Source: Antedon bifida
Lineage: Eukaryota > Echinodermata > Crinoidea > Comatulida > Antedonidae
DNA length: 64,000 bases
NCBI GenBank assembly: GCA_963402885.1
Contig: OY727094.1
Location: forward strand, 33,110,501 to 33,174,500
Direction: 5' to 3'
The first letter of the stretch is position 1. Each line of letters begins with the position of its first letter. A model generated the notes under the pieces. It had not been told where the DNA came from, did no database searches, and saw only the letters and a list, made by a program, of their open reading frames with translations. This document shows positions 39,934 to 53,080 of the stretch, piece after piece. Position numbers and translations under genes: made by a program.

Positions 39934-42900
39934 TCAGTGAAAACTAGGATGATGAAATCTAATATTTCTTATTGAACACTTTTCAGACACGTGACGAATG
40001 TCGTCAGCTGATAGATTGCAATCCCTCATGTAAAGCTCCCTCAGCTTAGGACACATAATGAGAAATGAAGAAAATGTATTAACATCAATGTTGTGAAGTT
40101 TACTATCAAAGATATCGAGAGAACGTAATGCTAATTGAAATTGTTTGAGAGAACATTCTGATACAAAGTCATTAAATACATCACGTGATAGATTCCAAAT
40201 CCCAACATAGTCATATTCACCTTCAATGCCTAAAATGTGTGCAATAACTCTTCCCTTTCGCTCCAATGCCATCTTACTACAAAAGGCACCGACACTAACA
40301 TCAACATATTGCATACAATACAATTGCATAATTAGACGTATGAAATGCCCGTCACATTGTTCACCTGGACTAATGTGATCAATAAACATTCTTATAGAGG
40401 TAGATATATCATCCAAATGATTATTTATTTCTAAATCTTTGCTTGTCATGTAATTAATTAATTCATTTACCACAGCATCTTTATGTTCTTTTTTAACCAA
40501 GTTTAAATTTCTCGGCAGATTGCGATATGTTGACAAACTATTTGTAACCCAGTGCTTGAGGAAACCGCCAGCTTTATCACCAAGGAAACCAATTGCAAAC
40601 TCTGTCGCTCTGTATAAATGCTTACTCTCTCGTATCACCTCCCACTCATCATCATCCAATGGTGTAAGTAATGTTCGTACATCTGAGCACTCATTCTCCA
40701 TACCTTCACGTTCACATAATTTGCACAAGTAAAATCCCACCAATGACTCTACTATCAATTTGTGGGGAGGCATAAAAATGATATCAAAATTCGATTTTAA
40801 AATCGGTGCTTCTTCATAAACAAATCCAAGTTTCACGGACATATCAACCAAATCTTTATTCGTATGTTTATCATTCAAATCTTTCATGTTTATTGAAAGT
40901 TGATTTACTTTCAAGCTATCATACATACATTTTCCCAACAAAATCATAGCATTAACATATTTTGCTGGTGTGTCTTCAAATTTAGAAAGCTTGGCGAATT
41001 GTTCTTGTTTGTTGAACTGATTTAAAATATTACGAAATATTTCTTTAAAAAGTTCAGCTTTATCTGTAGGAAGGCTTTGACTGCCTTCCCATAGCAAACA
41101 GATTGAAAAAAGTAGCATCGGGTTTTTGCACATTTCATACGCTTCAGGATGTTTTATCCCAGCCCAATAATTAGTGTCAATATTCAATTCGTTTCGAAGG
41201 GATTCTCCCAATTGTGGTTTTTCAAAATACTCAAAATGTTTGTCAATGTACTTTCCTATGCTCTCGTTGTTAAACCCATTAACTCTTACATGTACGTCAC
41301 TTTCTTTTACGAATTCATCTATGTTTTCTGATCGTGAAGTAAGTATTACGGTACTGTTTTTTAAGTTGTTCTTGTTGAACAGACTAATTACGCTTGGATT
41401 ATTAAATCTTAATTCATCTAACCCATCTAGTAGCAGTACAACTTTATCGTCATTTTTCTTTATGAATTTTTTAATTAACCGTGGGTCCTCTGGGATATCT
41501 GTATCTAAATTAAAATCTGTCATATCAATTTGCTTAACAATTTGATCGAAAATGTTGTCATCCTTTTCTAAATCCCTTACACTTAAAAGAAATACAATTT
41601 TACCTTTAAATGATTTAATTGATTGAGTAGCCGTAGCCCAGTTGTATGATAAATGCCTTAATATGGTAGTTTTACCTATCCCACCCTCTCCATCTATAAG
41701 AGCTCTACATCCAGGTTTGGAACTGATAACATCTACCACTTCTGTTAATGTTGTTGGTTTGCAGCCTTCATTCTTGTCACCTTCTTTCAGTAGTTCCATA
41801 TCGGTAAACATCTGCGAAATGTCAACTGTGTATCTACCACGCATTGTTGCTGGTGTAAATCTACTGGCCTGACTACACAATTGCCTTTGTCTTTGAAGCA
41901 GATATTCTTCAATCTTGTCTAGATGCGAAGAAAAATGGCAAAACAATATTTAGTTAATATATTTATTTTATTTAATAAGGGCCTTGCAATTTCTAGTACT
42001 GCAATACAATAAATAATGCTGAAGCCGCGCCGAAGTAGTAAACGAAGTAAATAATATAGAGGGCGACAAACACAATTTATTATCAATCAGAAAGAAAACT
42101 CTGTTAAACGACTGGTGGTCGCCAGCAAATTAATCGTAACAACCGTTTAATGTAGAGCAATCCACCGCTTATGGTAAAACCATATAAATCATTGATGCTG
42201 ATGGCCGCTTTTAGGAAGAAAGCAAGGCGGTCGCTTTTTTTTAAACAAAGGTTCAATTTTGTAAAAAATATAATAATTCTATGCTGATCGTCGATAGTAA
42301 AACTACATTAGCGTGAGGCAATTTCGTTATACTCCATTAACTTTTGACTGTTCTACATAAGCTGTGTGTGTTTCTACTAGCTGGAAGTTTTACTAAAGCT
42401 GATTTTTCTAGATTCACTGTTTACGACATTAGCGTTGTAACACGCATATATTCATTTTTTGGTAGGTGAAATAAAAAAGGAGTTGTACAATAGTATAACA
42501 AAATAAAGATTTTTCAGGCATCTCAGTACAACTTTTGTTCTTAATACGAAAGCAATAACAAATAACAATAATAATATAAATTGCGTTCAAAGTGATAGTT
42601 TTGACATTTACTTTAATAGGAAAAGTTACAAATCTAATTAAATTTGCTTTTATTCAAAATTGAAATATTGCACGCGTGTACGAATTAATTGAATTAAAAA
42701 CCTTGTCATTTATCCTAAATTAAAATTAGCTGGTAATTATCGTGGAGCTGCTGTTGTATAAACACACGTTTGCAATATTAAATATATTTTATTTTACATA
42801 TTCTATTCGTTGGTCTTTCGTGAAAAGAGTTATGATACACGACCCAGGTTGTGACGTGTTGTCATTACAATTTGTTTTGTTTTTTTGGCCTATTTAATTT

Positions 42901-45900
42901 TAGTGCGTTGGGTTCTTATCAGTTGATCTCAATCTGCTCCCTAATACAGTGGTGGGTAATGAAGCATGTTGGGTCGTCCCACTTTGCTAGGAGGTAACTT
43001 TCAGACAGTTAACACAAGTTTTTAATACAAGAAAACAAAGCAATACAATTATAGGTACAAAAGAACAATGTTAGAGTGTTAAGAACTATTTATTAGGAGA
43101 CTATTCCCCTTAAAATAACTATGGTACATTAACAATAAGTATTGTATAGAAAAAAATCCCAAAAGGGCGGAGGCTGATACAGAAGGTAATAATAGAACAT
43201 CAGATGTGTCATACTGAACTACGCCCAATAGGTAATCTGTTCCATAGGCATAGTGCGTACACTTAATCTGTTAAATATATTATATTTAAATTATTTCTAT
43301 TTTTATAGCAATCTTCAAATATTGCACAAACAAATAAAAGTAATAATAATTTTAGTAGAACTAAGGGTATACCAACTCCCTGTGTTGAAAAATCATCAAA
43401 ACAAAGTGCAGTATAACAGTATGTATGCTAACTAGTACAATATGAATATATAATATATTACATAGAGATACTAATAATATAATATTAATTTTACATTAGA
43501 AAACAGAAATGGAAACCACATAGGTCAAATTCAACGTTTTATATGTGCTACAATCCTTGTCCTATTAGTAAAATGGACGAGTCCGCCAATACGGCAAAAC
43601 CACGCTGGTGGTTTTCAAATAAACCAAGTGTTTTAAAACTATTAACTTTCGTGAAAAAATTAAGCGTTTTGGATAAGTAGTTTTTCAGCAACTGTAATTT
43701 TAGTTTTAACGTTACGTTCTGACTGTTAAGGAAAGCTTTGTCGACTTCGAAAATGTTCGCCTATCCTTTAACACTAGCCGGTCACTGACAAACTAAAACA
43801 CTGCTTCAAAAAAGGGGCTGTGCCGACGAAGTATCTGAACCAATCAAATTTTAATTTAGGTCATTAGAAAGCTTGATTGATTAGCTTTTGCATGGTGGAA
43901 CAGCCAATATCATTGGATAACTAGGTCAAACGTTATGAACGTTTTTGTAAAGATCTCAACAAATTTGCAAAACAAGCCTATTCTTTAACACAGGGCAATT
44001 TTCAAATCGTCTAACTTTAAAAATCAATGCCGACGACGTTTTAGGTTTTTTTAAATTAAAAAAAACATGACATTGTAGGTACTTAATTAGGCATTACAAT
44101 GTCGAAACAGCCATAAAAATCGGTCAATTAATAACAAAGTTACATTGAAAAAACTTTCAAAAAATAGCTGTTTTTCGGTGATTTCGTGCCGTTTAGCGGA
44201 AATCGCCCGGATTTTTGGGTACATAGAACAAATTGTAATGTTTTTTATAATACCATGCATGTATGTTATTAGGTTAAAAGGCTATTTGTTACGTAAGATG
44301 TTTATGATTGAAACTGAATTCACAATTCTCTACGTCATAATCACATTTATTTATGATTATCCTCAATTTTATGCCAAATGGCATGATACAATGTGCATTT
44401 ATAGGCCTTAATTAACGCTGTATCCATGAAAATCAAAGGGATTATAGAGGGCGGCATACATAATATATCATCAGAGCCATGGCTCTGTATATCATTAATC
44501 AGAACGAAACTTTAAACAATGTTATATATTTGAACTAAGATGATTGTAACTACAGTACAGTACATGTAATATTACGGTGAATTACTATTTTTTAATTTGA
44601 TTACAAAATCTCATTAATTGTTTTATGAAGACATTTTATTTTCAAATTAATTATGATTTTATAATGAGCAAGACGATGTGATTTTATTATTCATTCAATC
44701 TTTTATCTCGGAATCTCTGGTCCATAGAAAGTAAAATTAAATATAAATGAATTAAAAATAAAAATTATTACTACTCATCTCATGTTTTTAATGCATTAAG
44801 AATTTTTGATTGTTATAGAAATGTAGTATGAGGCCATTATTCACTTTTAGATTTTCCCTTGTATATTATTGTTGTTTATTTTTTCGCCAGATCAGAAACT
44901 TTAATCACACTTTATGGTTAATGAAGTTATTGTTGCAACATTCGTTTTTTCATTGAATTGTAGTATAGGCGGAATTATAGAGGGCGGCAAACACAATGTT
45001 TAATCCATCGGAAATAATAAAACGTCCTCTGAAAATCTTAAAAACTTTTAGGCCTAAGTAGACCTATTTTTATTTTAATTCAGTAAACAAACTTTGCAAT
45101 GCGGATTAGAATTAAGCTTATTGGATCCCAAAGAATTATGATATGTGTAATATGAGTCTTACTTTTTATGATGTTAACAACATTTCGTTTTTAAAACAAT
45201 GAATCTTCCTAATTATTAAATCGTTCTACACGTGGTTAGGATTGGAATTAAACATCAAAAAGGATTTTGTTTAATTATTATTATTCTGAAAGCAACTAAA
45301 CTGTTTTTTGATTTAACCTCTTTTCGAATTCCTTGTTTTAAATTATACAGTACATTAGTAACTCACCTGTTTCTGATTTACCTTCTTTTCGCATTCCTTG
45401 TTCTTCATTACTACTGCTGGTTGCCACTTGCCCTGTTTTAATAATAGAATAATAATAATAAGAAAAAAAAATGAAATACTTATTCTACCTAAAAAACTAC
45501 CGATTGAGAGCAAAATTATACGGTACATTATTAGTAACTAATCTGTTTCTGATTTAAATCTTTTTCGCATTCCTTGTTCTTCATTACTACTGGTTGCCAC
45601 TTGCCCTGTTTAATAAATGACAGGACAAAACCTGAATTTAGGCTACAATGATATTCTATACCGGTATGCTTCTTTAAAAATATCATTTATTACATTAATT
45701 CAACACAAATATTTTTCATTGTATATACAAAATAATAATAATTAACATAACAAAACAACTGCAATGTATTAACATGCACCTTCAGTCGGCGGACATGGAT
45801 TTAATGTTGCCAGACTGTTTTATATTTCTTTTTACCAAATTAATGTTTTTTACGCTTTTCTCACTAACATACCTTCAGTCAGATGTGTTACTCTTGATTC

Positions 45901-46564
45901 CAGTCCAACTTGTCTTAAATTGTTAATAAATTCTTCAATTTTTTCTTCACAGATTTTTTTTCTCTGTTCCAAATCCAGAATCATACTCCAAGCATCTTTA
46001 TAATTCTTTAACGCACTACCATTGTACAATGCATCTATTTTGTCCACATCAGCCTGTCTAAGTCCATTTCCGAAAGCTACAATTTGGAGTCGATATCGAG
46101 TGAACATAGTAATTTCTTGAACATCGAGAAAAGAATGTTTGAGACGATCTATGACACCAAACTGTTCAGTTACTTTTATTGTCTCGTATAACAATATACG
46201 ATTGTCTGAACTTAAACGTCCATTTGCCCTTAATTCCTGTAGTAAGTGTATTGTGTTGGTGGCGCTGTCTATGTTCGATGCTGCAATCAAATCTTTGTAC
46301 AAAACTTTCAGCTTTGTGACGAGATTACGTTCATCATACCAAGTTGAAACATTTACTAAATCTAGATCAAAATCTATAAAATGGTGAAAACAGAACAATA
46401 TTAAAAATGTGTATTATTATTTAATGCAACACTAGGATTACTGTATGTAATCATGTAAAGCGGACCGATCTTTTTTTATGTCGGTACTTATTATACTAAT
46501 ATATGTTTATAATTTTGTATTAAGTCTTTATGAGTAAATACATTATCAGTGTACCTGTTGCCAT
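39934..46564 (-). CDS. NLR gene 3: DED-like x2, linker mini-exons, NACHT, LRR tail
   Basis: Minus-strand exons: 46555-46564 (Met-Ala-Thr; exon continues as leader to about 46589), 45873-46373, 45543-45605, 45367-45432, 39934-41918. All phase 1; 2625 nt, about 874 aa if both mini-exons are used. The protein starts MATDFDLDLVNVSTWYDE. Walker A GEGGIGKTT (~290-298), Walker B VVLLLDGLDEL and VILTSRSEN are intact. It differs from copies 1 and 2 across NACHT (for example QIDMTDFNLDTDIPEDP) more than they differ from each other. The 45543-45605 mini-exon has ATTAG instead of GTTAG as donor and may be skipped, leaving the frame unchanged. The LRR tail ends with an extra HHPSFH. Confidence 0.85.
42863..44240. 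mobile_element. 1.38-kb TIR element of unknown family in the NLR 3 intron
   Basis: Missing at the matching site in NLR 1 and NLR 2. Ends are CATTACAATTTGTT (42863-42876) and AACAAATTGTAATG (44227-44240), a perfect 14-bp inverted repeat. No transposase frame was found, so it is probably non-autonomous. Host flanks rejoin at ATACCATGCATGTATG. Confidence 0.65.
45299..45605 (-). other. NLR 3 linker mini-exons, one decayed
   Basis: 45543-45605 (63 bp, non-consensus donor), 45367-45432 (66 bp, intact, GTGAG donor) and a relic at 45299-45338 that keeps the GGTTAAATC end but has lost its acceptor half. Introns carry the shared GAGAGCAAAATTATACGG string. Confidence 0.75.
45873..46373 (-). other. NLR 3 exon with tandem death-fold (DED-like) modules
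   Basis: Acceptor CTATAG and donor CTGAAG|GTATGT. Product contains LKVLYKDLIAASNIDSA, LLQELRANGRLSSDNR and YRLQIVAFGNGLRQADVDK, clearly homologous to the copy 2 exon. Open throughout. Confidence 0.7.
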
Positions 46565-46599
46565 TTTTCAAATTTCTGTCTTCATTCCTGAAAAATAAG

Positions 46600-47600
46600 T
46601 GTTAAATCGGATCATATTCACAAATATATCTACTTCCGATAGGCTGATGTATACTTATGAAGTGATGATCGTTTGATACCAAGTTCAATGTAACGATAAG
46701 ATCAATGATTGAACTGTCTGCAGTTTGTTTATAGTCAATAAGTGTGGAGCATCCCAGCAATTTATATAATGTTCTTTATGTCTTGCTACCCGTGCGTACT
46801 TCAGGATTGGACAGGACAGGTTGGGCATCAGTGACAAACTGAACACAAAGAACTTCACATTAATGGAATATTAGTCAAAATTTAACGAATTTACTGTATT
46901 ACACTATAGCATAGTTAAAATATAAAAACTGAAAGATGTATGTATCTGATTTGATTATTGTGATGGCCACATTCTGGATTGAGAGATGAGAAAAATGTGT
47001 GCTTGTTCTTTATAGGGTGTACGTTCAATTAACAGGAACAGGTCATTTTCGATCCACAACCACATACTCGCTCCCTCCCATTAAACGTAAAAATAACTAT
47101 AGTAAGCCTATAAATGTGGTACGAGTAAGTTTAATATTATTGTAGTTGGCGGTGTTAGCATTGCGCAGAACGCAAGAGGAGTGAACACCCGCTACATTTA
47201 TGATTATGATCAGTTCGGCAATCACCCGAGGATTATGATCAGGTTCGGCAATCACCCGAGGATTATGATCAGGTTCGGCAATCACCCGAGGATTAAGATC
47301 AGGTTCGGCAATCACCCGAGGATTAAGATCAGGTTCGGCAATCACTGGAAAAATTAGATTGAATGTTAGCATGTATAAAACCGTACTTAAATATAAAAAA
47401 ACATACATAGGTAATTATAATTATCTTATATGATATATCGTTTGTTGTGATGGAATTAGTTTGTTGACGATTATGTGTGGCACAAGAATACTAGTAGGTT
47501 CAGTAATATTAACAAGACATATACCACAATCCACACTCTACTTTATGCCTATATTCTCATATTATTGTTTTGCAAATAAATTAGGCTATATTAATGAAAT
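46600..47600. other. 5' region and intron of NLR 3, with a 30-bp tandem repeat
   Basis: Between the Met-Ala-Thr exon and the 5' non-coding exon. Contains the 30-bp repeat at 47207-47348; otherwise nothing recognised. Confidence 0.4.
47207..47348. repeat. 30-bp tandem repeat (~5 copies)
   Basis: Units of the form AGGTTCGGCAATCACCCGAG plus GATTATGATC, with an A variant (GATTAAGATC) in the last two. The period is a multiple of three, which explains the antisense repeat ORF (IAEPDLNPRV). Confidence 0.95.
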
Positions 47601-47604
47601 GATG

Positions 47605-47925
47605 TAAACTTACAAATTGGCTTAAGACTGGACTGTAACTGGATCTCGTATCTGGACTATCAATATACCGATACAGTAAAATGTGACGATTTATAGCAGC
47701 AACTGCACCACTCCCTTTGACGTCAACTACTGTGTAATTATGATTCATAATCCACGTACATGTATGCTATATTGACTTTGTGTGTGACGTCACAAAAGCT
47801 ATTCCACGGTCCAACGTACACGAATATATCGTACGACGTCTATAATTATTCCATTCAAAAATCCCTAGAAAGTATTTTTAGAAAATTACCTAGACTCTTT
47901 TTGAATAATATTTAAAAACTGCAGA
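47605..47925 (-). promoter_or_regulatory. NLR 3 promoter and 5' non-coding exon
   Basis: Homologue of the NLR 1 and NLR 2 blocks: donor CCAATTT|GTAAGTTT with its G at 47613, TTGACGTCAACTAC near 47716 and GTGACGTCAC near 47784. The upstream TATA-like sequence is changed (TCTATAATTATTCC). Single copy here. Confidence 0.5.
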
Positions 47926-48149
47926 TTATTTTAGTATATATTATATTCATGGTATTTTTTATTTGCAAAAACATTTAAAAAAAAGATTAGTAAATAAACA
48001 GCAATACATTATATGGTACTTACTAAAACTAAAACTTGTAATATTAAAAGGGCAATTTGTGATTGCAGATGATAATTGTTCTTATATGCATTGTACCAAC
48101 ACACATTTATACAATGTGTAAATTGCAAAAGAACTATCAATATTCATTT

Positions 48150-48420
48150 CAATATTCCAATATTCATTTCGTAGCAACAATTAATGCGCGCCACTCTCTT
48201 TGAGGTCAACTTTAATATCACGATCACATGTCGCTATTGACTTTGGCCGTGACGTCACAAAAGCTGTTCCACAGTCTGGCGCAGGTCTTTCTGTATACTT
48301 ATTCACTCAAAATTCTACAGAAACTATTTTAGAAAAATACTTACAATTTCCTTCTGAAATGATATGGTTTTATCGAATATCGATTTAAATAATATCAATA
48401 CCTATAATAATAGACTTTTT
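48150..48420. other. Cassette segment with CRE palindrome, copy 3
   Basis: Matches 16920-17130 and 33300-33500, including TTGACTTTGGCCGTGACG and TCACAAAAGCTG. No LINE lies between it and the NLR promoter in this cassette. Confidence 0.5.
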
Positions 48421-49260
48421 GAAAAAAGTTGGTGCCTATCGTTGAGTTTATTAAAACACACACTTAAAATGATTGTTATAGTCTTTTTTTGTTATCACTA
48501 AAACTGGGTTGGTTTCTGATTTTGGGGTTAATGGTTCTTCCATGGAGAAATAAGATTTCTCCATGGTTCTTCCATGTTCGGCTTTCTGTTTTCGCCGCCG
48601 AGTCAAATATACTTATAAGGATTTTGTGTGAGTTCAATGATGAGTGACATGAAATGAACAAACGACAAAGTTTTCAAGTCCTATTTCATGAGTAGGCCGT
48701 AGAAGCTGATACCACAATAATATAAGAATTCTAGGTTCTTGATTTTAATATTTCATCAAAAGGAAGTACCGCTTCCTTTGTGCATTCATGCGTGATGTTT
48801 AAATAATCACTAAAAAAAAAACCCACATGATTTGTTAGTTCAAACTTCGTATTATAACAGTTTACCATATTTAATGATTTATGTTTTGTTTTTTTTAGTA
48901 CACATGTACGGAACAAATTTTATTTATTTGACATATTATTATAAAGTGCTATAACTTAAACAGACACACTCTGTGTAGGCGCGGATGCTGAAACCTCTGA
49001 ACATTTCGTCATGTCAAAGGTCAAATGAACAACAATAATGTACGGTTTTGATTAAAGCATACAACAACTTAATGTGCACTATCAACATAAATATGTATAT
49101 CTTTAGAATGAGTGACTAACAGACAGACTACTGTAGGTAGTCGTTAATGACTGACTAACAAAGAGACTACTGTGGTAGTCGTCGAGTGCAGCTTGTTGCA
49201 ATACCTTGCATTTCGACTGTTACAACATTCTACGCAGATTTTAAAACAGGAAACATTGAT
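48421..49260. other. Intergenic, nothing recognised
   Basis: Cassette 3-specific AT-rich DNA. There is a short local repeat of GACTAACA plus GACTACTGT (49110-49180). No supported gene. Confidence 0.4.
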
Positions 49261-49269
49261 CAATTTACT

Positions 49270-49850
49270 AATTATTGCTGAAAACATCTATCTATATATT
49301 AGGTAAAAATGATGAATTTCGATTCTCTAACATTTCGATTTAAAAACTACATTGTAAAATGATGATGATGATGATGACGATGATGATAATGATGATGATG
49401 ATGATGATGATAATGACGATGATAATGATGATGATGATGCACATGTATCAACAATGCATAATTTGTGTTTCACCGAATAAGGAGTGACGACGAGTTTGCG
49501 AAGTAAAGAGTGGCTGCACTGACGTCGTCACATTAGGTTTTTTAGAAACTTCAGTAAATGAAGGACCTTTAAACACATGATTTGTAGCAGTTGTACAGTG
49601 TATTATTTTGATATTAACGTTTTTATTGAAGTCAAATATGATCTATGATTGCAATCTGTATCATAGTCTACATTGTATTCGCTGTGTAATCGTATTGAGT
49701 TGTTTTTCTTCTCGTTATACGTCACAATGGGTTCTTGTTACTAGCACGCTATAAGGAAGTTATCAAAACGATCTTTTTTCCGACCTCTTTCCTTATAAAT
49801 CTAAACTGGCAGAATGTTGTCTTTTTGGTGAAAGAAATAAAACTAATATT
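49270..49850. repeat. Diverged segmental duplicate, left copy
   Basis: Shares with 51110-51810 the strings GTTTTTCTTCTCGTTATACG, CACAATGGGTTCTTGTTAC and GGCAGAATGTTGTCTTT in order, with many substitutions and indels. Includes a (GAT)n microsatellite at 49358-49438. No gene is recognised. Confidence 0.75.
49358..49438. repeat. (GAT)n microsatellite, imperfect
   Basis: About 26 trinucleotides of GATGATGAT with GAC and AAT interruptions. Confidence 0.95.
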
Positions 49851-50078
49851 TAAAAGAAAAATGAAACAAATTCCAAGATCAGATCTTCAGATTATTGTTA
49901 CATCACGCATAGAGGCCTATCATAACATAAGGAAGTTAAGCACAATATTATCTTATAGCCATCTTGTTTATAATAGATTAACATTTCTCAACTTAATTGT
50001 TTCTGATGTACTTGTTTACAACAGTGTTTATAAGAATAAATGTGCAATAAAATATTCTATTTATCAATATTTTCCTAA

Positions 50079-50218
50079 AGCTCTGTCCACACTATCAAAC
50101 TAGTTTGACAAAAAATGGTGATGTGCCCAAATATGGTAGTGATATATGACATCATCGTGTCCATATATGGGCACATCACATTTGTTGTCACATACAATTT
50201 GATAGTGTAGACAGAGCT
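50079..50218. mobile_element. 140-bp MITE with TAA target duplication (Harbinger-like)
   Basis: Ends AGCTCTGTCCACACTATCAAA and complement (…TTGATAGTGTAGACAGAGCT) flanked by TAA at 50076-50078 and 50219-50221. The whole element folds back, including ATGTGCCCAAATATGG with CCATATATGGGCACAT. A 3-bp TWA duplication and short TIRs fit PIF/Harbinger-type MITEs. Confidence 0.8.
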
Positions 50219-50763
50219 TAAGAAGCAGAGCATTACAAACTACTGAGGATCAATGATCATGTTTCATGTCTGAATCCACCTCTTTGTTTACCTCACAATT
50301 GTTTTTGCAAATAACGTTACACAGTATCGATGGAATAGAAAAAAGAACCAAACATCTATCCCATTAGTTTACAATGTCTTATTCTGACGTCATTACTATT
50401 CCCGTAAGCGGTATTGACGTAACGTTTTGCTTCCCCACAGTGTTGTCTGCCTCTAAGCGAGGTACAAATTGTTTCCTATACATTAGAAAGGCATTCTGTA
50501 ACAGACTTAGTATTTTGCGGCATGCATACCTTGAACCTTTAAGTAGAACATTTATTTTGCAGTCGCTTCATTTTTCAAACTTGGGGCAATTCATTCAGCA
50601 TTCGAAGAATGGGAAAAAATGAAAATAAAGACATATATAATAATATTACTCATGCATCATAAAGGCCAATTTACACAGAAGGTAACGATACTGAAAATAT
50701 AGAATCTATGTTATTCCGTATGACCGTTTACACACAACGCGGAGCGGACGGACGGTTTCTGCT

Positions 50764-50911
50764 CATGATAGATACAGATTCTACGTGGGACAAGCTACGC
50801 GGTATTCCACTCAGGATAGATACTGACTCTACGTGGGACAAGCTACGCGGCATTCCGCTCAGGATAAATACAGATTCTACGTGGGACAAGCTACGCGGCA
50901 TTCCGCTTACC
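50764..50911. repeat. 48-bp tandem repeat (3 copies)
   Basis: Units contain GATTCTACGTGGGACAAGC and TACGCGG; in one frame they read DTDSTWDKLRGIPLRI. Three copies, last one degenerate. More GC-rich than the surroundings. Confidence 0.9.
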
Positions 50912-51109
50912 GTCTGTGTTGGCCTTTATTGTTTTGTCAATACACATTACTCTTGTCGATTGGCGTGCCATACATTACCCATGTAGAGAATGCACGTTGG
51001 AGAAAATAGTAATCCAAGTTCTCAAGTTCACTTTTATGTTCTTAATTGAATATATACTATGTATGTATGAACATTAATGTTTCTCGTTATGAGAAGGGAT
51101 TTAGACAAC

Positions 51110-51810
51110 ATTTATGGGAAAACGTTGATATTATAGTAAAGTGTATTTTCGGTAAAATGGTGAATTTAATCTAATATTTCGATTAAACACTATTACATGA
51201 TGTCGCACGCGCACATGTATCAATAATAGCAAAATTTGTGTTTCCACGAAAAAAGAATGTTTAAATAGAGGGCGTCGATCTTGAATAAGGCAGGTCAAAG
51301 CTTGCGTCTACGTCCGTTTCCAGTGTAAACATGCAAAGCATTAAGATGAAACATCCACGCCTTAATGACTTAGATTTGAACATTAGTAGGCCTACAGAGC
51401 TTGATGATTTAGATTTTGACGAGATTGCGAAAGTATTAAAAGAGTGAGCACTGACGTCACATTAGGTTTTAAAAACTTCAATAATGGAGGACCTTTTAAA
51501 CACATGCATTTTGTGGAAGTTGTATAAACATTGTTTTAATTGTGTTAATTATAATAATATTAACGTTTTATTAAAGTCAAAATATGATATGAGATTTCAA
51601 TCTGTATCATATTGTATTATTTCGCTGTGTAACCGTAATTGAGTTGTTTTTCTTCTCGTTATACGTCACAATGGGTTCTTGTTACCATCGCGATATGAGG
51701 AACTTATCAAAACCATCTCTTTTCCGATCTAGGCTTTCCTTATAAACCAAAACCGGCAGAATGTTGTCTTTCTGGTGAAGGAAATAGATCTAATATTACC
51801 TATATTTGTC
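51110..51810. repeat. Diverged segmental duplicate, right copy
   Basis: Partner of 49270-49850. It has GCACTGACGTCACATTAGG where the left copy has GCACTGACGTCGTCACATTAGG. Confidence 0.75.
51331..51447 (+). CDS. Short acidic ORF, 38 aa, unrecognised
   Basis: Reads MQSIKMKHPRLNDLDLN then ISRPTELDDLDFDEIAKVL and stops. It lies within the right segmental duplicate; the left copy keeps only a GACGAGTTTGCGAAGTA relic. The composition (leucine and aspartate rich, amphipathic) is protein-like, but there is no splice or family support. May be an exon or chance. Confidence 0.2.
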   Translation: MQSIKMKHPRLNDLDLNISRPTELDDLDFDEIAKVLKE

Positions 51811-51921
51811 TATAAGAATCAATGTGCAATAATCATTACGGTATTCTATTTATCAATATTTTCTAAGAAGCAAAACGAACCGGGCCTGTAACTATGTTGA
51901 GGATCATGCGATGGTCATTGC

Positions 51922-52360
51922 ATTTTGGTTGTACTCGCGCACAGTGATAATGAATAGGATACGATTAAAATCAGTGAGAAGCTTACCACGGTACGCTATT
52001 ATACCCATGTTGGTTGTACTTGCGCACAGTGATAATGAATAGGATACGATTAAAATCAGTGAGAAGCTTTACCACAGTGCGCTGCAATACCCATGTTGGT
52101 TGTACTCGCGCACAGTGATAATGAATAGGATACGATTAAAATCAGTGAGAAGCTTACCACTGTGCGCTACTATACCCATGTAGGTTGTACTCGCGCACAG
52201 TGATAATGAATAGGATACGATTAAAATCAGTGAGAAGCTTACCACTGTGTGCTACTATACCCATTTTGGTTGGACTCGCGCACACGGATTAATGAATAGG
52301 ATACGAATAAAATCAGTGAGAAGTTTAGCACTGTGCGCTAATTAATACCCATTTTGGTTT
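51922..52360. repeat. 85-bp tandem repeat (5 copies)
   Basis: TGGTTGTACTCGCGCACAGTG starts units near 51926, 52011, 52097, 52182 and 52267. Each contains TGAATAGGATACGATTAAAA and ends TATACCCAT. The last unit is most diverged. Confidence 0.95.
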
Positions 52361-52819
52361 AATACTATAGCGAACAGTAAAATGAATATGTCTGAATCCA
52401 CCCCTTTCTTTACTCTACCTAGAACAATTGATCGATGGAGTATAGATTCCACACGAAAAATAACGCGAAATAATAACACGCGAAAACAAATAAAGTTACT
52501 ACGCGAAAAAATTAATAATTATTATAGCAATTTTGTTTCTTCTCATGCCTATTGCTTTTGAATATCACAATACGTTTTATTTGGCATCTGATTTGACTCT
52601 CAATCCTCCCTAAACAAAATATTTACCTTTTAGTTCGTGTGTCATTTTTATTTTATTATGTTGCCGCATACAAAATGTTGTATTTTTGTTTAAATTAATT
52701 GAAGCTGAAGTTTTTCAAGATTTTTAGAGAGCATTTGTTTTTACAATATTGACAATATAACAATACTGAACATTATGACTATGATTAAAACATTTAAAAA
52801 ATAATTTATTAGGTTTAAT

Positions 52820-53080
52820 TAAATTGTTTATTAATGGTAACATGTTGCATCAACATGAGTATAACATATTACTTTGCGTCACTCTTTGGGTCATCATCAA
52901 CATAGTTAAATTGTTTATTAATGGTAACATGATTGCATCAACATGAGTATAACATATTACTGTACGTCACTCTTGAGTCATCATCATAGTTAAATTGTTT
53001 ATTAATGGTAACATGATTGCATCAACATGAGTATAACATACTACTGTGCGTCACTCTTGGGTCATCATCAATATAGTACC
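52820..53080. repeat. ~85-bp tandem repeat (3 copies)
   Basis: Units start TTAAATTGTTTATTAATGG and include TGCATCAACATGAGTATAAC and CGTCACTCTTGGGTCATCATC. Different sequence from the 85-bp array just upstream. Confidence 0.95.

Noticed and set aside
47097-47408. 103-residue minus-strand ORF with IAEPDLNPRV repeats
   Set aside because: Derived from the 30-bp tandem repeat; no splice or family support.
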